NCBI RefSeq assembly: GCF_020085105.1
Contig: NC_058047.1
Span: 21,656,001-21,720,000, forward strand
Length of the DNA stretch: 64,000 bases
Origin: Siniperca chuatsi
Lineage: Eukaryota; Chordata; Actinopteri; Centrarchiformes; Sinipercidae
Reading direction: 5' to 3'
The position numbers were made by a program, and so were the translations under genes. Positions 32,707 to 46,379 of this stretch are shown piece after piece. The notes under the pieces are model-generated. The model was not told where the DNA came from, did not search any database, and worked only from the letters and a program-made list of their open reading frames with translations. Each line of letters begins with the position of its first letter. Position 1 is the stretch's first letter.

Positions 32707-32996
32707 CTTTTCAAAAGCTGTTCAGCCTCCCTCCACAGAATCCACAGCACTATAAGCACTATACTGTAAATACAATTCAGTTATCAGTTTTAGGTCAATA
32801 AAATCTGCTCCAGCAATAGGAACACTATTATTTGATCAAATCAGTATTAAAATAATGTCAATACATCCATACATTTATGAAAACTGGAACAAATAAATTT
32901 TATCTGTTGAGTAAAATTAAATGACATGAATGTCAAATCCCAAATGAGATCTGCAATTTTGAATAGAATGGGAAAAGAAGCAGAGCAGGCTCTTAC

Positions 32997-33060
32997 CGTC
33001 TGGCTACCCTTTCGGTGGATTAATCAAATTACAGCTGGCCTGAGGCACCCATGGCCTTTA
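32997..33060 (-). promoter_or_regulatory. tm6sf2: Possible tm6sf2 non-coding first exon
   Basis: On the minus strand CCAGACG is followed by GTAAGA (donor at 32996-32995), and the segment before the ATG exon contains a possible acceptor near 32.72 kb. This would give a short 5'UTR exon. The transcription start and the upper end of the exon are guesses; no TATA box was confidently seen. Confidence 0.35.
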
Positions 33061-34093
33061 CTGGGAAAATAATGAAGTGGAGACAAAGAAGCTTTTGGGG
33101 GGAAAAGTTACGCAATTTGGTTTTGTCAGGGATTTACATAAGTCGTATTAGAGAATAGGCCTACATTCCACTGTAGCAATGCACTTTCAAGTTAAACTGA
33201 TTCCTGCTCTACAGAGTACTTAATGTTTTGTTTTATGAAATGTGTGCAATTTGTGCTGTCTACGATGTACTCACAAATACTAATGTGTACAACTACGTTG
33301 TACGGATTGTATGGATGTGTTAGTACTATATTATCTTTACAGGGTCAAGCACCAAAAGTGAAATGGAAACCGATTGTTCCAGTGGGCTCTTTTGTTTCTC
33401 TCTCTTTCTAATTATTCCATGGGAACCTCCTGGCCTAAAATATATGAAAATGTCTATCTATCAAAAGACATTTTTGCATTTCAGTAGGTCCAAAAAAGCC
33501 CAACAAATGCAGATGGATTAACTATCCCATAATTTAAATTGACCACCAGCTTCTTTGCTTCTTCTACAAAGGTGATTCAAACGAAGGAACTGTCTTTGTT
33601 ACTGCCTTTCGGCATGTCCTCTGAACTGAGAGTACATGTACTGTACTATTTACGGGAGCTAACTTGCTTAAGAGTCACAATGAACAGCAGCTGAATAGGC
33701 AACAAATGTGAGAGAATAGTTGTAACATTCCTGCAGTTCCGTCAGGAACACAGTTATTGCAGATCATTTCATTTTGGCTGTGACATAATGACATAAGACA
33801 TTACAATTAGTGGGAAATATTACTGCAGTGCTTTCTCCAATCATGATCAAAAATTTCTCAATGGAGGCAAATCCTCATTGTACCTGCGTGTAATGGCTTT
33901 GCTTTATATTGTTTTGCTCAGCCCCTGGAATTACTACAGCCATGACTTCAAAATCTAGCTCACTTCAAACCAAGTATTTTCAGTATGATTCCAGTAGGGT
34001 GCACCAAATTCAAACTAAAAGAGCAGACTCCTTACCAATGGGGGGAAAAAAGCTGTGGAATTACAGTTAGTTTTGAGATATAACATCAGATAT

Positions 34094-34289
34094 AGGACGG
34101 TGTAGTCCCTCATTCGTCCAGGAGTGTTCCATCGTAGAAAAGGTTTCAGTCGTAGTCATCTGGACACTGTTTTCAGAATCAAGACGTTTCGGCTCCCATT
34201 CGGAAGTCATTCTCAATTGTGGAAAAGAAATTGAGAATTTCCACAATTGAGATTGACTTCCGGATGGGAGCCGAAACGTCTTTTCTACG
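34094..34289. mobile_element. Hairpin-bearing insert flanked by an 11-bp direct repeat
   Basis: ACATCAGATAT occurs at 34083-34093 and again at 34290-34300, bracketing 196 bp. Inside, arms at 34181-34225 and 34238-34282 are reverse complements over 45 bases with two mismatches, around a 12-base loop. The insert also carries CGTAGAAAAG near its left part and CTTTTCTACG at its right end. Non-coding. The direct repeat looks like a target-site duplication. Confidence 0.75.
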
Positions 34290-34648
34290 ACATCAGATAT
34301 ACTTTTTTTTAGCAAAAATATTAAAATATTATCATAATTGTCTCCAAGCATTGCATTAGGAATTGCTACATCACAAGAATATTCTGTTATTGTGTTGAAC
34401 TAATTCTGATACAGTGAAACTACTAAAGATCTAGAGCAGTGTTAGTATGAACTGAAATAGTCCTCAAAGATGAGCTAACATGCATTGTAAAGGTGCAACT
34501 AAAATGTGCCAGGATGCATTTATACTGCTTTTACACCCTGTATCATCAACCACCACCTTGCTGACATAGGACAATACAACAATATCAGACAGGGAAGACA
34601 AAGCACAACCCTGCCAGTATCTTTCACAAACAGTATCTTGAATTTGAA

Positions 34649-34653
34649 CACAA

Positions 34654-34694
<41 letters not shown>

Positions 34695-34697
34695 CAC
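34649..34697. repeat. Interrupted (CA)n microsatellite
   Basis: CA units interrupted by CAAA, followed by CACCACCACC. Confidence 0.95.
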
Positions 34698-35829
34698 CAC
34701 CACCACCCTTTTCTTCCCACCACCCTCCTTTGTTGGGAAAAGGGGGGACTGTTGTACCAGGAAAGCAGTGGCAGTGTGTGTTTGCTGGAAACAACTGGAG
34801 CTCTTCCAGCTCTGTCGTTAACGTGAAATGGACAGATGGATGCCAAAATGAGACAGCGACCTGCAGGAGGAAGATGAACATGTTCTCCATTTAACATCTA
34901 AAAGGAAATACGCTTTTATGCAATAACTGTCTGCAGGGAAGTAGTCCAAGTGATTTAGTAAAATGAAAATACCATATATAAAACAAAACCAAAACATATT
35001 TGGTTTCAGTTGCAACCTATTTCATATTAGGTTTTTACGATCTACCTTTTTTTTTGTAACTTATTTTAAACTTTTAGGCCATTTATGCTCTACTGCATAT
35101 AAGATTTCTTTATTTTTATTGTGCATTGGTATTACTTTGTCCATATGCTATTTTATGCCGTTGTACAATGCTTTTATTATTTACTTCTTGTGCCAAGATA
35201 TCTGTTTTACCATGATTTGTTGTTTTTTACTGGAGGAATCTGAGCAAATGTTGTCTGTGAATCTGAGGGTATTTTGGAGATTTTTAATTACTATCACATC
35301 TTCTGACCGAAACATGTATCTGATTGAAAAGGCCTGACTCAATTAATATTTATATCAATCAGATATGATAGAATGGTTCAATTAACTTCAAAAGCCTTTA
35401 TCTGTTATACTGTAAGTCATACAAATTTAAACAAGGCTGTATAGTATTGTATAAACCATGCCATATAGTGTGAACCAACCTAAACTCAGTTTGCCTATAA
35501 TTTTCATTTGTAGAGTAGAACATTTTTGTCTTAGATAGTTTACAAAATGCTCATTAATAAATAAGTAACATCAAGTAGCAGAGTTATATTTTACTAGACA
35601 AAATATTAACATTAGGCCTATACTACATCTAATTAATCTTATTTATGAGCGTATTGTTATTACTGGGTTGTTATTATTATTTAATGCGTTGACATTAAGG
35701 CCAATAACAGAGCTGTAACTGATTAATTTCTTGTCTCATCTGCCATCATTTGTATTTATTCCAATTTGAAGCATTGGTTCAGATGTGCCAAACATTAATG
35801 ATGAACTATTTATGGCCTGGCTGTTTTCT

Positions 35830-36043
35830 GCTCGCGATCATCAAGCGGCACTGCGCGTGACGACAGCGGCGGAAATATTTTTTCGCTATTCAAAATGGCA
35901 CCGTCTCAATCAGGAAGTGGAGAAAACAACTAAGAAGAATAAGTTGGATAAAATTCCTTATTTCTGTTACTTTGACGCGAGTCTTCGCTCAAAAGCAGCC
36001 CGTGTGCTCGGGGTTTGAATTGAGAATAAGAAACACATTAACG
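35830..36043 (+). promoter_or_regulatory. Promoter and non-coding first exon of the plus-strand gene
   Basis: CpG-dense sequence, unlike its AT-rich surroundings, with a GCGTGACG (CRE-like) box near 35.86 kb and CAAAATGGC near 35.89 kb, a YY1-like motif typical of sites just downstream of a start. An ideal donor, AACG then GTAAGT, sits at 36043/36044. The ATG inside CAAAATGGC opens only a short frame, so this is taken as 5'UTR. It would splice over about 15.7 kb to the exon at 51782 or 51643. Confidence 0.6.
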
Positions 36044-36259
36044 GTAAGTGTAATTCGAGGATATTGTGAAAAGGCAAGCGACACATCGGCAGTTGCCTTT
36101 TAACAAGATGCGTTCTGGGCAGCCTCTCCTAGGCGCGCACGTTTTTAACAAGGGGGTACGCCGGTTACCTTGAGTTAAGCATTATCATAGGAGACGTTAT
36201 CGGTAAACTTAGTTTGAGACCAAAGGAAGTTGGGGTAGCTGTAGCAAAGACATAGTGTT

Positions 36260-37010
36260 ACTGATATACCGGCATTACTATGCCACCGTCAAGAAAAGGC
36301 CAGCTAGCTAGCGTAAGTTACTTAGCTAACGTCAGTAGCTTAATAAGATATTGCTTTGATATTAGCTAACCAGCAAGTAATGTGGCTCATCAAAAATACT
36401 TTTACAAGAGTAACATGCTCGCTTATGTGCTTGCTATGCAAAAAAAATAATTGTCAGAAAACTACCTCAGGTTTCTTTAGCAAATGAACGCTAGATAGTA
36501 ACGTTATCCCATTATCATACGCAGGCAATGTAAAAAACGAACATACCCAAAGTCAGAAAACGGCTATGAGCTACGCTAACTTAGCTAGCACAATTAGCTA
36601 TCCGAAGTGTACCTGATATTAGCAAACTAGTGTGGGATCTTGCTATATTTTGCCGTCCGTGATTATTGACCGAGAAATTTAAGTGGACAAATCAGAAACG
36701 CGTTGTAGCCAACGCTAGCTTTCTTGCTAGCGCTTGTTAAATGTATCGTTTGTCGTTCGGCAAGCTAACAGTAGTGGCAGTAACACTAACGTAGAGCTTT
36801 GGCTGCTTTCCTTTGTGCTCTGCGGAGACCAATGTGCTTCTGTAGCTTTCTTAAGAGGAAGCCACATTACGGCTTACTACGGTATTGATTAAAAACGTTA
36901 CTACAGTCCGCGATGGAAACACGAAGAAATCTTAGCTAATGCTGAAAGCGAATGTAACGTTTCAGTATAATTTTAGGACACCATGAGTTAGTTGGAAATA
37001 ATGTAGCTAG
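36260..37010 (+). promoter_or_regulatory. GCTAGC/GCTAAC-rich segment at the start of the long first intron
   Basis: At least ten occurrences of GCTAGC, TTAGCTA, GCTAAC or AACGTTA-like words in about 700 bases (for example CAGCTAGCTAGCG, ACTTAGCTAGCAC, GCTAGCTTTCTTGCTAGCG), with raised CpG. Such motif clusters accompany teleost promoter regions in my experience; function is not shown. Confidence 0.4.
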
Positions 37011-39379
37011 TTTCCACAAAGCTTTTGGGGATATAGCCCCAGTTTGTGCCTGTCATGTATTATCGTTACATTAACAAATGAGATGGGAAAAGTTAACATC
37101 AACGTAGCAGTTGTAGGCATTCTTAGTAACAATCTTTGGTCGGCTACGCAGTCAGTGGTGTAATGGCAGCTAACTGTAAGCATTGTATGTATCCCATTTT
37201 CCCCCCCTTGAACTATACCGTGTTGGAGCTGTGTGTGCATCATCAACACCCAAGAATTAAATGCTTGCCAAGAAATAAGTGGCTATACTGTGTGTATTCA
37301 AGTGTGCCCTGCACTATGCCACTGTACCACCATGATGTGGATATTACGCAAGAAGAGCAAAGGGGTAAACATGTCACTGGTGTTTTTCTGTATTTTAAGA
37401 TTTAAAAAATATATGATCTACAAATGTTCGCTTAATAGTGACAGAAACCAAACATGCTGGGCTGTTTGGGGGTGACTCAGGAGGAAATGAAAATGGTTCT
37501 CACAAAGCTGTACCCTCTAGTTCTTTTTCTTTCCTGCAATTTTCACTCTTTAGTTTCCAGTGTGTGTTGCTTGCAGCCAAGGCTAGCCAGGCCTCACACA
37601 AGCCTTGACATAGTAGGTTGCTATAGTGGCTGGCTATTTTTCTAATTATTTCATTTACCCCTTGTTGATGGATATTATTTGGTAACTGAAGTGAATGACA
37701 TGCTCGGTTGCTGTCTTTTACTCGCGTGGCCTTAACCCCAATGACAAGGTCTATGGCCTTGGTGTCATTTGTTGTCAAATCCCTCTTGCAGCCAGGTCTG
37801 TCTCTCCCTCACAATATAGGTTTTAATAATAACAGACAGGCAGGCTGTTAAACTATTGGATTGTCAAGTAGAAATACAGGCTAAAAACCACAACTCATGG
37901 CTCCTTTTTTGTTTCATCTGTCCACAACCTAGAGTACTAAAACTGCATGATTATTAGACACCTGTTCTCAAAGACAATCCTACAGGCAGGAACATGGCTT
38001 GGTCATATGGTGCTGTGTTTGTTTTTGTTCTGTCTTTTGGTGTAACTAAAATAATAGTAATTAACAAAATAGTTGACATACAGTATTTCACACATATAAT
38101 ACTGGCTACTTTTGGCAAGACAAACCAGTGTAACATGTAATATTTTAGGGACACATACACATGCCTCCCTCCTTTCCAGGGGTGCTAGAGCAGTCATTCA
38201 TAGTAAAGGTAACATCTAAACACTGCTTGTGTGTGAGAGTTAAGTTGCATGTTTGTGCTGCACAGCTCCCCCTTTTCTAATTTCCCACTGTGTCAGACAA
38301 TTGATGGCTGCCTGACCCGCTGGCACTCTGTGGGTCACAACACACCGGATCTGTTGATGCCGTGTTTAGAGCCTACAGGAACTGTAAGGATGATACACAG
38401 AGAATATGGGGGTATTTCGCAGGAAGCAGGATTAGCAAGTTTGTCAGATAACTTTGAAATCTTAAGACATCCTCTGAAATGTTCATTTTCATAAATGTAA
38501 TGTCCAGGTTTTGTTTAATGCATTCAGATAATTATCACCAGGAAATGGCATATTCTTTTTACTGTTTTATTTATTTTTTGTGGGAAATCAGTTTTTGAAA
38601 CACTGGTGGAGTGAAATGGAGTAGTAAAAGTGGAGTGCTAGCCCTTTTTTCTCCCCTCCCCAATTGGTGCCAGTGATAAATCTAATTTATGGCCCGTGGG
38701 CTGATTAGACTGAGAGTGAAAAATGTGGAGTGGAGGAGGGGAATTGGGGCTAGGTAATATGTTTGATTCAGTTCCTGCTTTCCCAGAAATCTGGCCTTCA
38801 TTAGATAATAGTTCATGAATTAAACATAATATGAATCTTTGGTCAGAAGAGAATGAAAGAACAAGTGACAGTTGTTGGGAGTATGTGGCCATAGTGTTAA
38901 TTTCTACACTGTGTCAAGAAACAAACAGGTCCTTTACGATGGGCTGTTTGAGTATATCCCATGTCCCAACTAGTATCCAGACCTGAGGCTATGTGGATCT
39001 CTCCCAAGCCACATAAGAGCTCTGTAAGAGATGACTGAAATGCAGGAGAGCATGCCACATTCTGGCATTCCTCGCCACTTTGCCTTATGGTTTTCTGAGG
39101 AAAAAGTGTGTCAACATCCTTCTTAGAAAAGCAAAGGATTTCAAAATGGGGCTCATCCAGGAAGGAAATATGAGAGAAAAATTAATGTCTACATTGATGG
39201 ATGACTGAATACCTTGTGTGTCCTTTTCAGTTATCAGCTTGGATTTATAACCAGCCCCATGTGATAAACAGGGAAGGAAAAAATAAAGTTATTTTCAGTT
39301 TGACATACAACCTGAACTGCAAAATGTTTGGAGTAGCATAGTATAAACATAGTATAAACTATACTTATCAACCTGTAAA

Positions 39380-39640
39380 TCCACTTTTGTACTTTATACT
39401 TATTTTAGCTTTTATACTTTATATCTACTTTTGTACGTAATTTATCTTAGCTGTATTATAGTGTATTATATTTTGATTTGTACATCTCTTATTTCTTACT
39501 AGAAATAATTGTCTTGTTGCAGACTTATTATTTCTATTTCTATTCTATTAGTACTTCTTTTCCTGTGTGCATTGACGTGATAGTGAGCAGCTGTAACGAA
39601 ATAGTTTCCTCTCTGGGATCAATAAAGTATTTCTGATTCT
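39380..39640 (+). repeat. LINE 3' tail
   Basis: Ends CTCTGGGATCAATAAAGTAT then TTCTGATTCTGAT, the standard simple-repeat terminus of many fish non-LTR retrotransposons. Confidence 0.6.
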
Positions 39641-40299
39641 GATGTATATATGCCACATTTTTTGCAACACAGGGCTGTCCTGCCTGCATGGGACTCTTGT
39701 AGCATACTCGATGACCCATGATGTTCTTGTGTTACGCCTTTAACACAAGATCAGAACAGCTAATGTGTGTTGTCCCATGTTGATCCTATTTAACTGGGAG
39801 ACCTGTAACACATGCAACACATGCAGGTTCGACCCTGATCTCAGGGTGGGTTGTTGATATAAGTCAAAAGTATTAGTGGCATTTACATATATAATCACTT
39901 AAAAAAACTTGATTGCAGAGGAAATTTCAGCATTCTGAAAAAATCTTTTATACACACAGCCTTTAGATCATTATTGTTGTAAATACAGTAGGTTTAGTTT
40001 AAAGCTAAAGTGCGGGACTTTTACATATAAATGAACGTCCGTTACATTCAAGCCCTTGCCAAACAAGTTCACACAATGCTGATTAAGCATATCGCCGCCA
40101 GGTAAATCTCTCTGTATTTCGCAATATACAGAGTTTTTAAATCTGTTGTCTGTGGCGACATTCCTGCGCTGGTGCACTGGTAATGATGTGTTTTACACCA
40201 ACCAGCAATGATTGGTTTGGTTTGATTTGATTTGGTTTGCCAGAGCGGAAGCAAGGAGCAACCCAGAGCCATGTAGTGAGCTCCACGATCCGCCATTGC

Positions 40300-40436
40300 T
40301 GTAAAAAAAGGGGGGTGAGAGTTTTGGAGAGAGTGTTTATTATTGTTTATTATGATTGTATAGTTTGTGTTTAATATGCTTTGGCAACATAGTTGTATGC
40401 AGTCATGCCAATAAAGCCACTTGAATTGAAATTGAA
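40300..40436 (+). repeat. LINE 3' tail, second type
   Basis: TGCTTTGGCAACATAGTTGT then TCATGCCAATAAAGCCACTT and GAATTGAAATTGAA. The AATTGAA repeats and AATAAA-type signal are typical of truncated LINE ends. Confidence 0.6.
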
Positions 40437-41439
40437 CAGAGTTGCCAAATTTCTATATATCTGAGACACATGCACCTTTCTCTGTTCTGAGCAATCATGA
40501 TCAGAGTGCAAACACGTTACAGGATACCCTAAGGCCTATGGTTTGGTCAATTTTATTGGGTACGGTACAGTACAAGTAAATATTTGCCATTCTTGTTTTC
40601 TAGAGGACTGTCAATAAATTGATCCCGAGGATATTTATTTTAAATGTGTCCCTTAGGGAGAGAGAACATCTAGTTTACCACAACTAGTTTCTGCTAGGGT
40701 AGTGATTGGCGGATAAAGCCTTATGAAGCTTTGGGGCTTTCTTTCTATTCGTGCCAAAAAAGATTCAAAGCTTCGGGGCTTCAAACTCAGCAAACACAAT
40801 GACATCTGGTGGCTTGTAAAACTTATAGCAGCCCTTCAAGACTGAGACCGAAACACCACCACACCTCGCTGATATTAACACTTTTCGTCTCATGTGTGCA
40901 ATAAAGGTCCACGTAGCATGCGTGTTATTTGTTTGTATACTTTTGTTCAGAAGTGCCACTGTGGGCTCATGTTTTTAAACTTCGTGGTTGATATTTGTGA
41001 CATTTCATGGTCGCAATGTGATGTGATTTTATCCCACTAATGTGCCGATCACATAGTTGAGCTGTAAAACTTTAAAAACTGTCAAACTGAATGAAGTGTT
41101 TTCCAAATCACCAGTGAGGTTTGAAGCTTTGGACGTCATCAATCACATGGTATTCTTCATTTGACACAAACTCCGGCACAATGCATTGAACCCATAAACT
41201 GTATATAATATTCTGTATATATAATCTGTATATAATATTCATGAAGTGAAACCCTCTTTTTATAGCATCAAATAACTAATTAAAACCAAACTTATTAGAA
41301 AAAACATACATACATACATGAACATACATCAACGTGATACGTGATAAGAATTACTAAAATGACAGAAACCATCTTTGGGGAAAAATGTATCTAACGTGTA
41401 CTTTGATTTTTTTTTTTTTTGTTTGGCACATGTCCCTTT

Positions 41440-42665
41440 CACTAACATGGATGGAGGGGGTGGGGTTTATGACCTATACTGCAGCTAGCCACCAGGGGGC
41501 GATCAAGATGTTTTGTCTTCACTTTCGGGGAGCTGTCATGTCGTCCATCTTTATATACAGTCAATAATTGAAACCATGGATCTATAATAAGACCTGGATA
41601 CCAGACCCAAAAATGGCACCTTTTCAGTTCAATAAGAATTGCTCGCCGGTAACATATGCCAAAAAAGTTTCTATCTTCTGGGTTAAACCTACTATTTACT
41701 ACTACAACTGGTTTGCTAATGAAAAATATTTTAAAAAATGGCTTCGGAGAGGGGCCACATTCATTCATAGCTAAATAAGTCCTCTGTTGATTCCTTACTC
41801 TGGACATTAGCAAGCATTAAATAATCATGATCAAAACATACAATCAAAGTTAATATGAACAGCTGGTAAAATAAACAAAGTGACAATACACAGATTGCTG
41901 TAGGTATAAAGGAATTCTGTAAACTTTATTTTTCGCAATTACATTTATAGTAACAATTTAGTTGTGCTGATTAAAGGCTTTGAGAGTCTGGAAATTTTTG
42001 TTTTAGGTACCTTGAATAGTGCTTGAATTTTACTCTTAAAAGCTGTATAAACCCTGGGGTTTACTTCTGGGGACATGTTGTCCACTGAAAGTGCTCAGTA
42101 GTGTTTCTCCTGCTGGCCCCGCCTGCGAGTTCCCACTCGGCCCATAGACTTTACATTGTGATAACTTCACTTTGATTTTTAAATCGCTTTTCTTGGCTAG
42201 AGGAATATAAAACCTCCATGAATCAAACATTCATAATAGAAAGAGTCAGAATTCACCTTGTTTGCAGACGTCTCTTTTATAATGGTGGTCTATGGGGAAA
42301 ATGCTTTTTGGGAGGCAGGGAAATTTTCCGCTGTAATACCGCGAGTGACCACTGGGCAAAATTGGAAGCATCACCCTCCCCTTCCAAGTGTGTAGGAGCA
42401 ACTACGGTGGCCGGGAAAAACGCGAACAACCCTATCTACAGCCAGTGTTTGGTTTGTGTTCTGGGCTACTGTAGAAACATGGTGGTGCAACATGGTGGCC
42501 TCCGTGGAAGGGGATCCGCTCCCTATGTAGATAAAAACGGCTTATTCTAATGAAAACACAACAATTCATATTTTCAGGTGATTATACACTAATTAAAGCA
42601 TACTTATAAATATTATATTCCATTTCTGCCAATAGCTCCTCCTAAATGTTACACACTGCACCTTT
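41440..42665. repeat. Cluster of common teleost repeats
   Basis: Recognisable blocks: AGCCACCAGGGGGCGATCAA, GGATCTATAATAAGACCTGG, CCCATAGACTTTACATTGTG, GAGTGACCACTGGGCAAAAT and the end AAATGTTACACACTGCACCT then TTAA. These may be one composite element or several side by side; boundaries are unclear. Confidence 0.6.
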
Positions 42666-43979
42666 AAGACATCAGCGTGTTATTCATACGTCATTTGGTA
42701 ATACCAGGCCTGGTGGAGATCTACACTCTACTGAGTGCACACTTTTTTAATAGAGTAGCATAATGCAGTAGTACTGTGGAATTCAGATTTCCTATGAAAG
42801 TGAAATTGTTTACTTACATAGCCAAACAGATATGGGATTTTTAGGCGATACGAAAATAGATATTTGAGTACAAATAGCATAGCATATTAATTTTGTTACA
42901 TGAACATTTTAGATAAAGATAACATATTTGCAACAAGCTAATATACTTAGACAGTGCACACATGTACACATAAATACTATGCAGTGGAAACATACTTTGT
43001 ATATTCACACACACATGATGTAGTTCTTTATTTGAAGATATTTCTAGCCCTGGGGGCAAAAGCTCAACTTCATAGAAACAATCAGGCCAGATTTTTACAG
43101 CAAACATGAAAAAAAGCTTTTTTTTTGTCTCTTATACTTGTACATACACACACATTTGCATGGACATTTTGTTGGAGGATCTCTCATAATATCAGGGTAA
43201 TGTCTTGACATCGGAACAGTACATGCACTTGACCCAATATAGCAAACTAGAGTATCCTAGATGTATGCTAGACATATCCCAGATGTGATCAGAAGAATGG
43301 ATGGTAATTAGTTATAATTTATATTTTTTAATTATTTTTCAGGAAAGGATTGTGCCTGTCCAACTAATTTTCTGCATGGTTTACTGGCTTGCAGTTGTGT
43401 TATTGTGCAAGAGTATGATAGCAGCAGTAGTCGATACCAGACAGATGAACTGAAGTTAGCATTGCAAAGTGGCACAGGCGGACAGACACAAACAAGCTCC
43501 TTGAGGTTGTACATGTGGTGTAATATTCTCATGCCTGCTAGAGAAGTGAGGTCAATCTAAGTGGAGTAGAGCACTGTCTGGATTTGAACAGCGTTAGGGC
43601 AGAGTTCAGAAAACTGAAACACTTCCATTGGCAACTTCCCTTACAGAATTTCTCTTTCCTGTGTATTTTTTTTTTCAGCACAGGACAGAATAGTATGATT
43701 TATTTTTTGTTGTGTCATTTTTAATTTGTGTAGAGTACAAGCTATTTAGTTTCTGAGACGCAGGTTTTCTCCAGTTCCCATTTCAGGATAAGCTTCAGTA
43801 GGTGCCTCCTGTTTGTACTGTGTAACATGATATTTGGACAATTGGACTTACAGTTTCTGTTTTAAGATCACAATTAGCCATGAATACTCTTGCATTGCAT
43901 GTTTAAAACCCATCTTGTATAATGCACTCCAGTTCAGCAGTCCAGGTTTGCTTCCTGGTGCTATGTTTTTTTGCTTGTG

Positions 43980-44600
43980 AAATAGGCATATATCAGTAGA
44001 ATGCCAAAAAGAGCAAGACAAAATTAATGTAAAATTAAGACAACCTAAAAACAATGGAAAAACATGACAATGGAAATAAAAACAAATGGAAACAATAAAA
44101 GCAATAAAGAGACGAATAAGAAGATCACATAACACATCACATAAAAGCAGTTCTATAAAAATTAGTTTTAAGAAGTGATTTAAAAGAAGTCACTGATTCT
44201 GCAAGCCTCATCTCCTCGGGCAAGTCGTTCCACTGCCGAGGGGACCTGGTGGCAAAAGCACAGTCACCTTTTAGATTTAAGCCTCGACTTTGGAACAGGC
44301 AGAAGGGCCCCACCTGAGGATCTAACGCAAGAGAGGGATTGTGATGGAAATAGGGAAGTAGGCAATATCACTGAGAGAATATCGGGCCGGTGATGGAGAC
44401 GGATTGAGTGGGAGGGTGACAGAAATGAAGGAGATTGTCCACATTTTGAGAATTGAAAGGGCCGATATGAGTAGACAACAGCATAAAGGTGGGAAGTATC
44501 TGATGCAGAGAGATAAAGCAAACTACCACACAAGAAAATAAGAGGAGTGGAGGAGTAGTGTTATGTCTGGGTAGATGTTTGCACATTAAAAGGCAGCATT
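43980..44600 (-). repeat. Diverged interspersed repeat, possible LINE 3' portion
   Basis: Contains GCAAGCCTCATCTCCTCGGG, CAAGTCGTTCCACTGCCGAG and AAGCCTCGACTTTGGAACAG, blocks I have seen repeatedly in fish genomes. The minus-strand open frames here have no recognisable domain. Confidence 0.45.
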
Positions 44601-46379
44601 GCATTTACTGAGAAGAAAGATGTATATTTTGTAATTCTGACAAGCTATTTATTTCACTCAATTTACAAGTAATCTGATAATACTACAGTATGTTAATATT
44701 ATAATATGTAAACACTCATGATTGCATGTCTGTTGTTTATTTGAGACCCCACAAAAATATTATGGAGCTGTGATTATCAAATGCACAGCATACAGTATAT
44801 CTCCCCTTTTTAGGTCAGCCCTTTACATTTGGCTTCTTTGCTTTGTGTGACAGCAATAGCAGCATTTCTGTAACATTGTGGCGTGAATGTTTCGCAAACT
44901 CTTAAAATGACATAAGAACTGTACTTTACAACAGCTAAGACAGATACATAGATGAAAAATGCATATGCTTTACACACAGCTTTATGTGAGCTCCAGAATC
45001 AACAGCTTGTTTAAATGTTGCTCTGTCCAGCCTTCTGTTTTCAATGAGTACTCTTACAAATTTGTTTAGGTAAAATAAGGTATGGTCTGTTGACCTAACT
45101 AGTTGAACCAGAGCACTAAAGGGTAGAGAGCCGCACGCAGCTAGCACGTGTCATCATCCTTCTATTCTGAGGAAATTAGATGACAGAGGAAAACGGGGCA
45201 AAGAGGCCGCTAAGTGGATCGTTCTCTCTCTCATCTAGTCGACCTTTGATCTATTTCTGGTAGGTGCTGGTGCAGGTGGCAGTAGAAGTAGCAGGATTTG
45301 CTCCTAAATGAGTGTCATAAAGCCACTGCAAACCATTGTTAGTGATCTTTTTCTACTTCTCAAACTCTTCTCTGCCCTCACCTTTCTTTCCTCTTTGCTC
45401 GCTGGCCCTCTCTCCCAGCCTGTCCCTCTATTTATTTACCACAACAAAGACATCCTCTGAGCCATGAGAGCTTGATTAAGTTCCCCTTTTATGGATAAAT
45501 CACTTTAATGTCTCATTCAGCTGGTGTTGGTGGGCACAAAGATATTCATCATCGTAACAAAATGGTGCAAAATAGCCATTTGGAGTGGGTTGATGAGAAT
45601 CTAATTAAGATTAATCGTTATTCCGTGTAAGTAGCTAAATCTTTGAACCTTGCCTTTCAGTCAGACCAAATGACTGCCCGTTTGTTCAATGTGCTCCTGT
45701 GTCCTGTCCCAGTCCAGAGAACCTCTTTGATAAATATTTGAACGGGCGAAATGCAATAACAACAGGCTCTTAAAACCCAATTTGTTTCCATTTCCCGGCT
45801 TTTGATAAGATGGCAGATTCGGTTACATGGTCATTCGATCATTATTCTCTATCCAGTGTCCTACCCAGTCACTGGGCTGTTCACAGCCCCTTTATGGCAA
45901 CGTCTGTTACACTGAATGGAAATTCTGTTTGTGGGGAGGGGAACAGGAACAGATTGGTAGCTAATGTCTATGTCCTTTTATGTATGTGCTTAAGAGTATG
46001 TGTCATGCATGCGGGTGTGTTTGTGCATGTGCACAGAGAGGCAAGTATAGGCCTTCTGTGTTGAAAAAGGTTCCGATTAATAATGTAGGCTGTTTTGAAT
46101 GACAAACCCCTGTGTTTCCCTGGGAAGTAACTTGTTCCTTTTATGAATATTTCATCACAGTAGATAATGAATCCAGCCAGTCTAGGCAATCATAACCAAC
46201 AGCCCCCTTGCTGCTCTGGTGTAGGGCAGCTGGGCCCTGATCATTTCTAACCTGATTACTGGTGATGCTGACGGACTCAGATTGGTGATGAGTGAGTGTT
46301 GTGCATTGGATTGAATGATTGTCGTCGGCCAGCTTGTTAGTAGTGAAGACAGATGCCAACAGAGGACTGTCACACAAGA

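Noticed and set aside
33000..33040. HNF1-like GTAATTTGATTAAT upstream of tm6sf2
   Set aside because: Half-site spacing differs from the HNF1 consensus; tempting given liver expression but too weak to call.
34506..34897. Overlapping open frames around 34.5-34.9 kb
   Set aside because: All run through the CA repeat, on both strands, with no splice partners.
35785..36018. 77-codon open frame over the first exon of the third gene
   Set aside because: It starts upstream of the likely transcription start, ends before the donor and has no recognisable domain; treated as 5'UTR.
43848..44604. Minus-strand frames of 78-95 codons
   Set aside because: They fall in a repeat-like block and show no recognisable domain.
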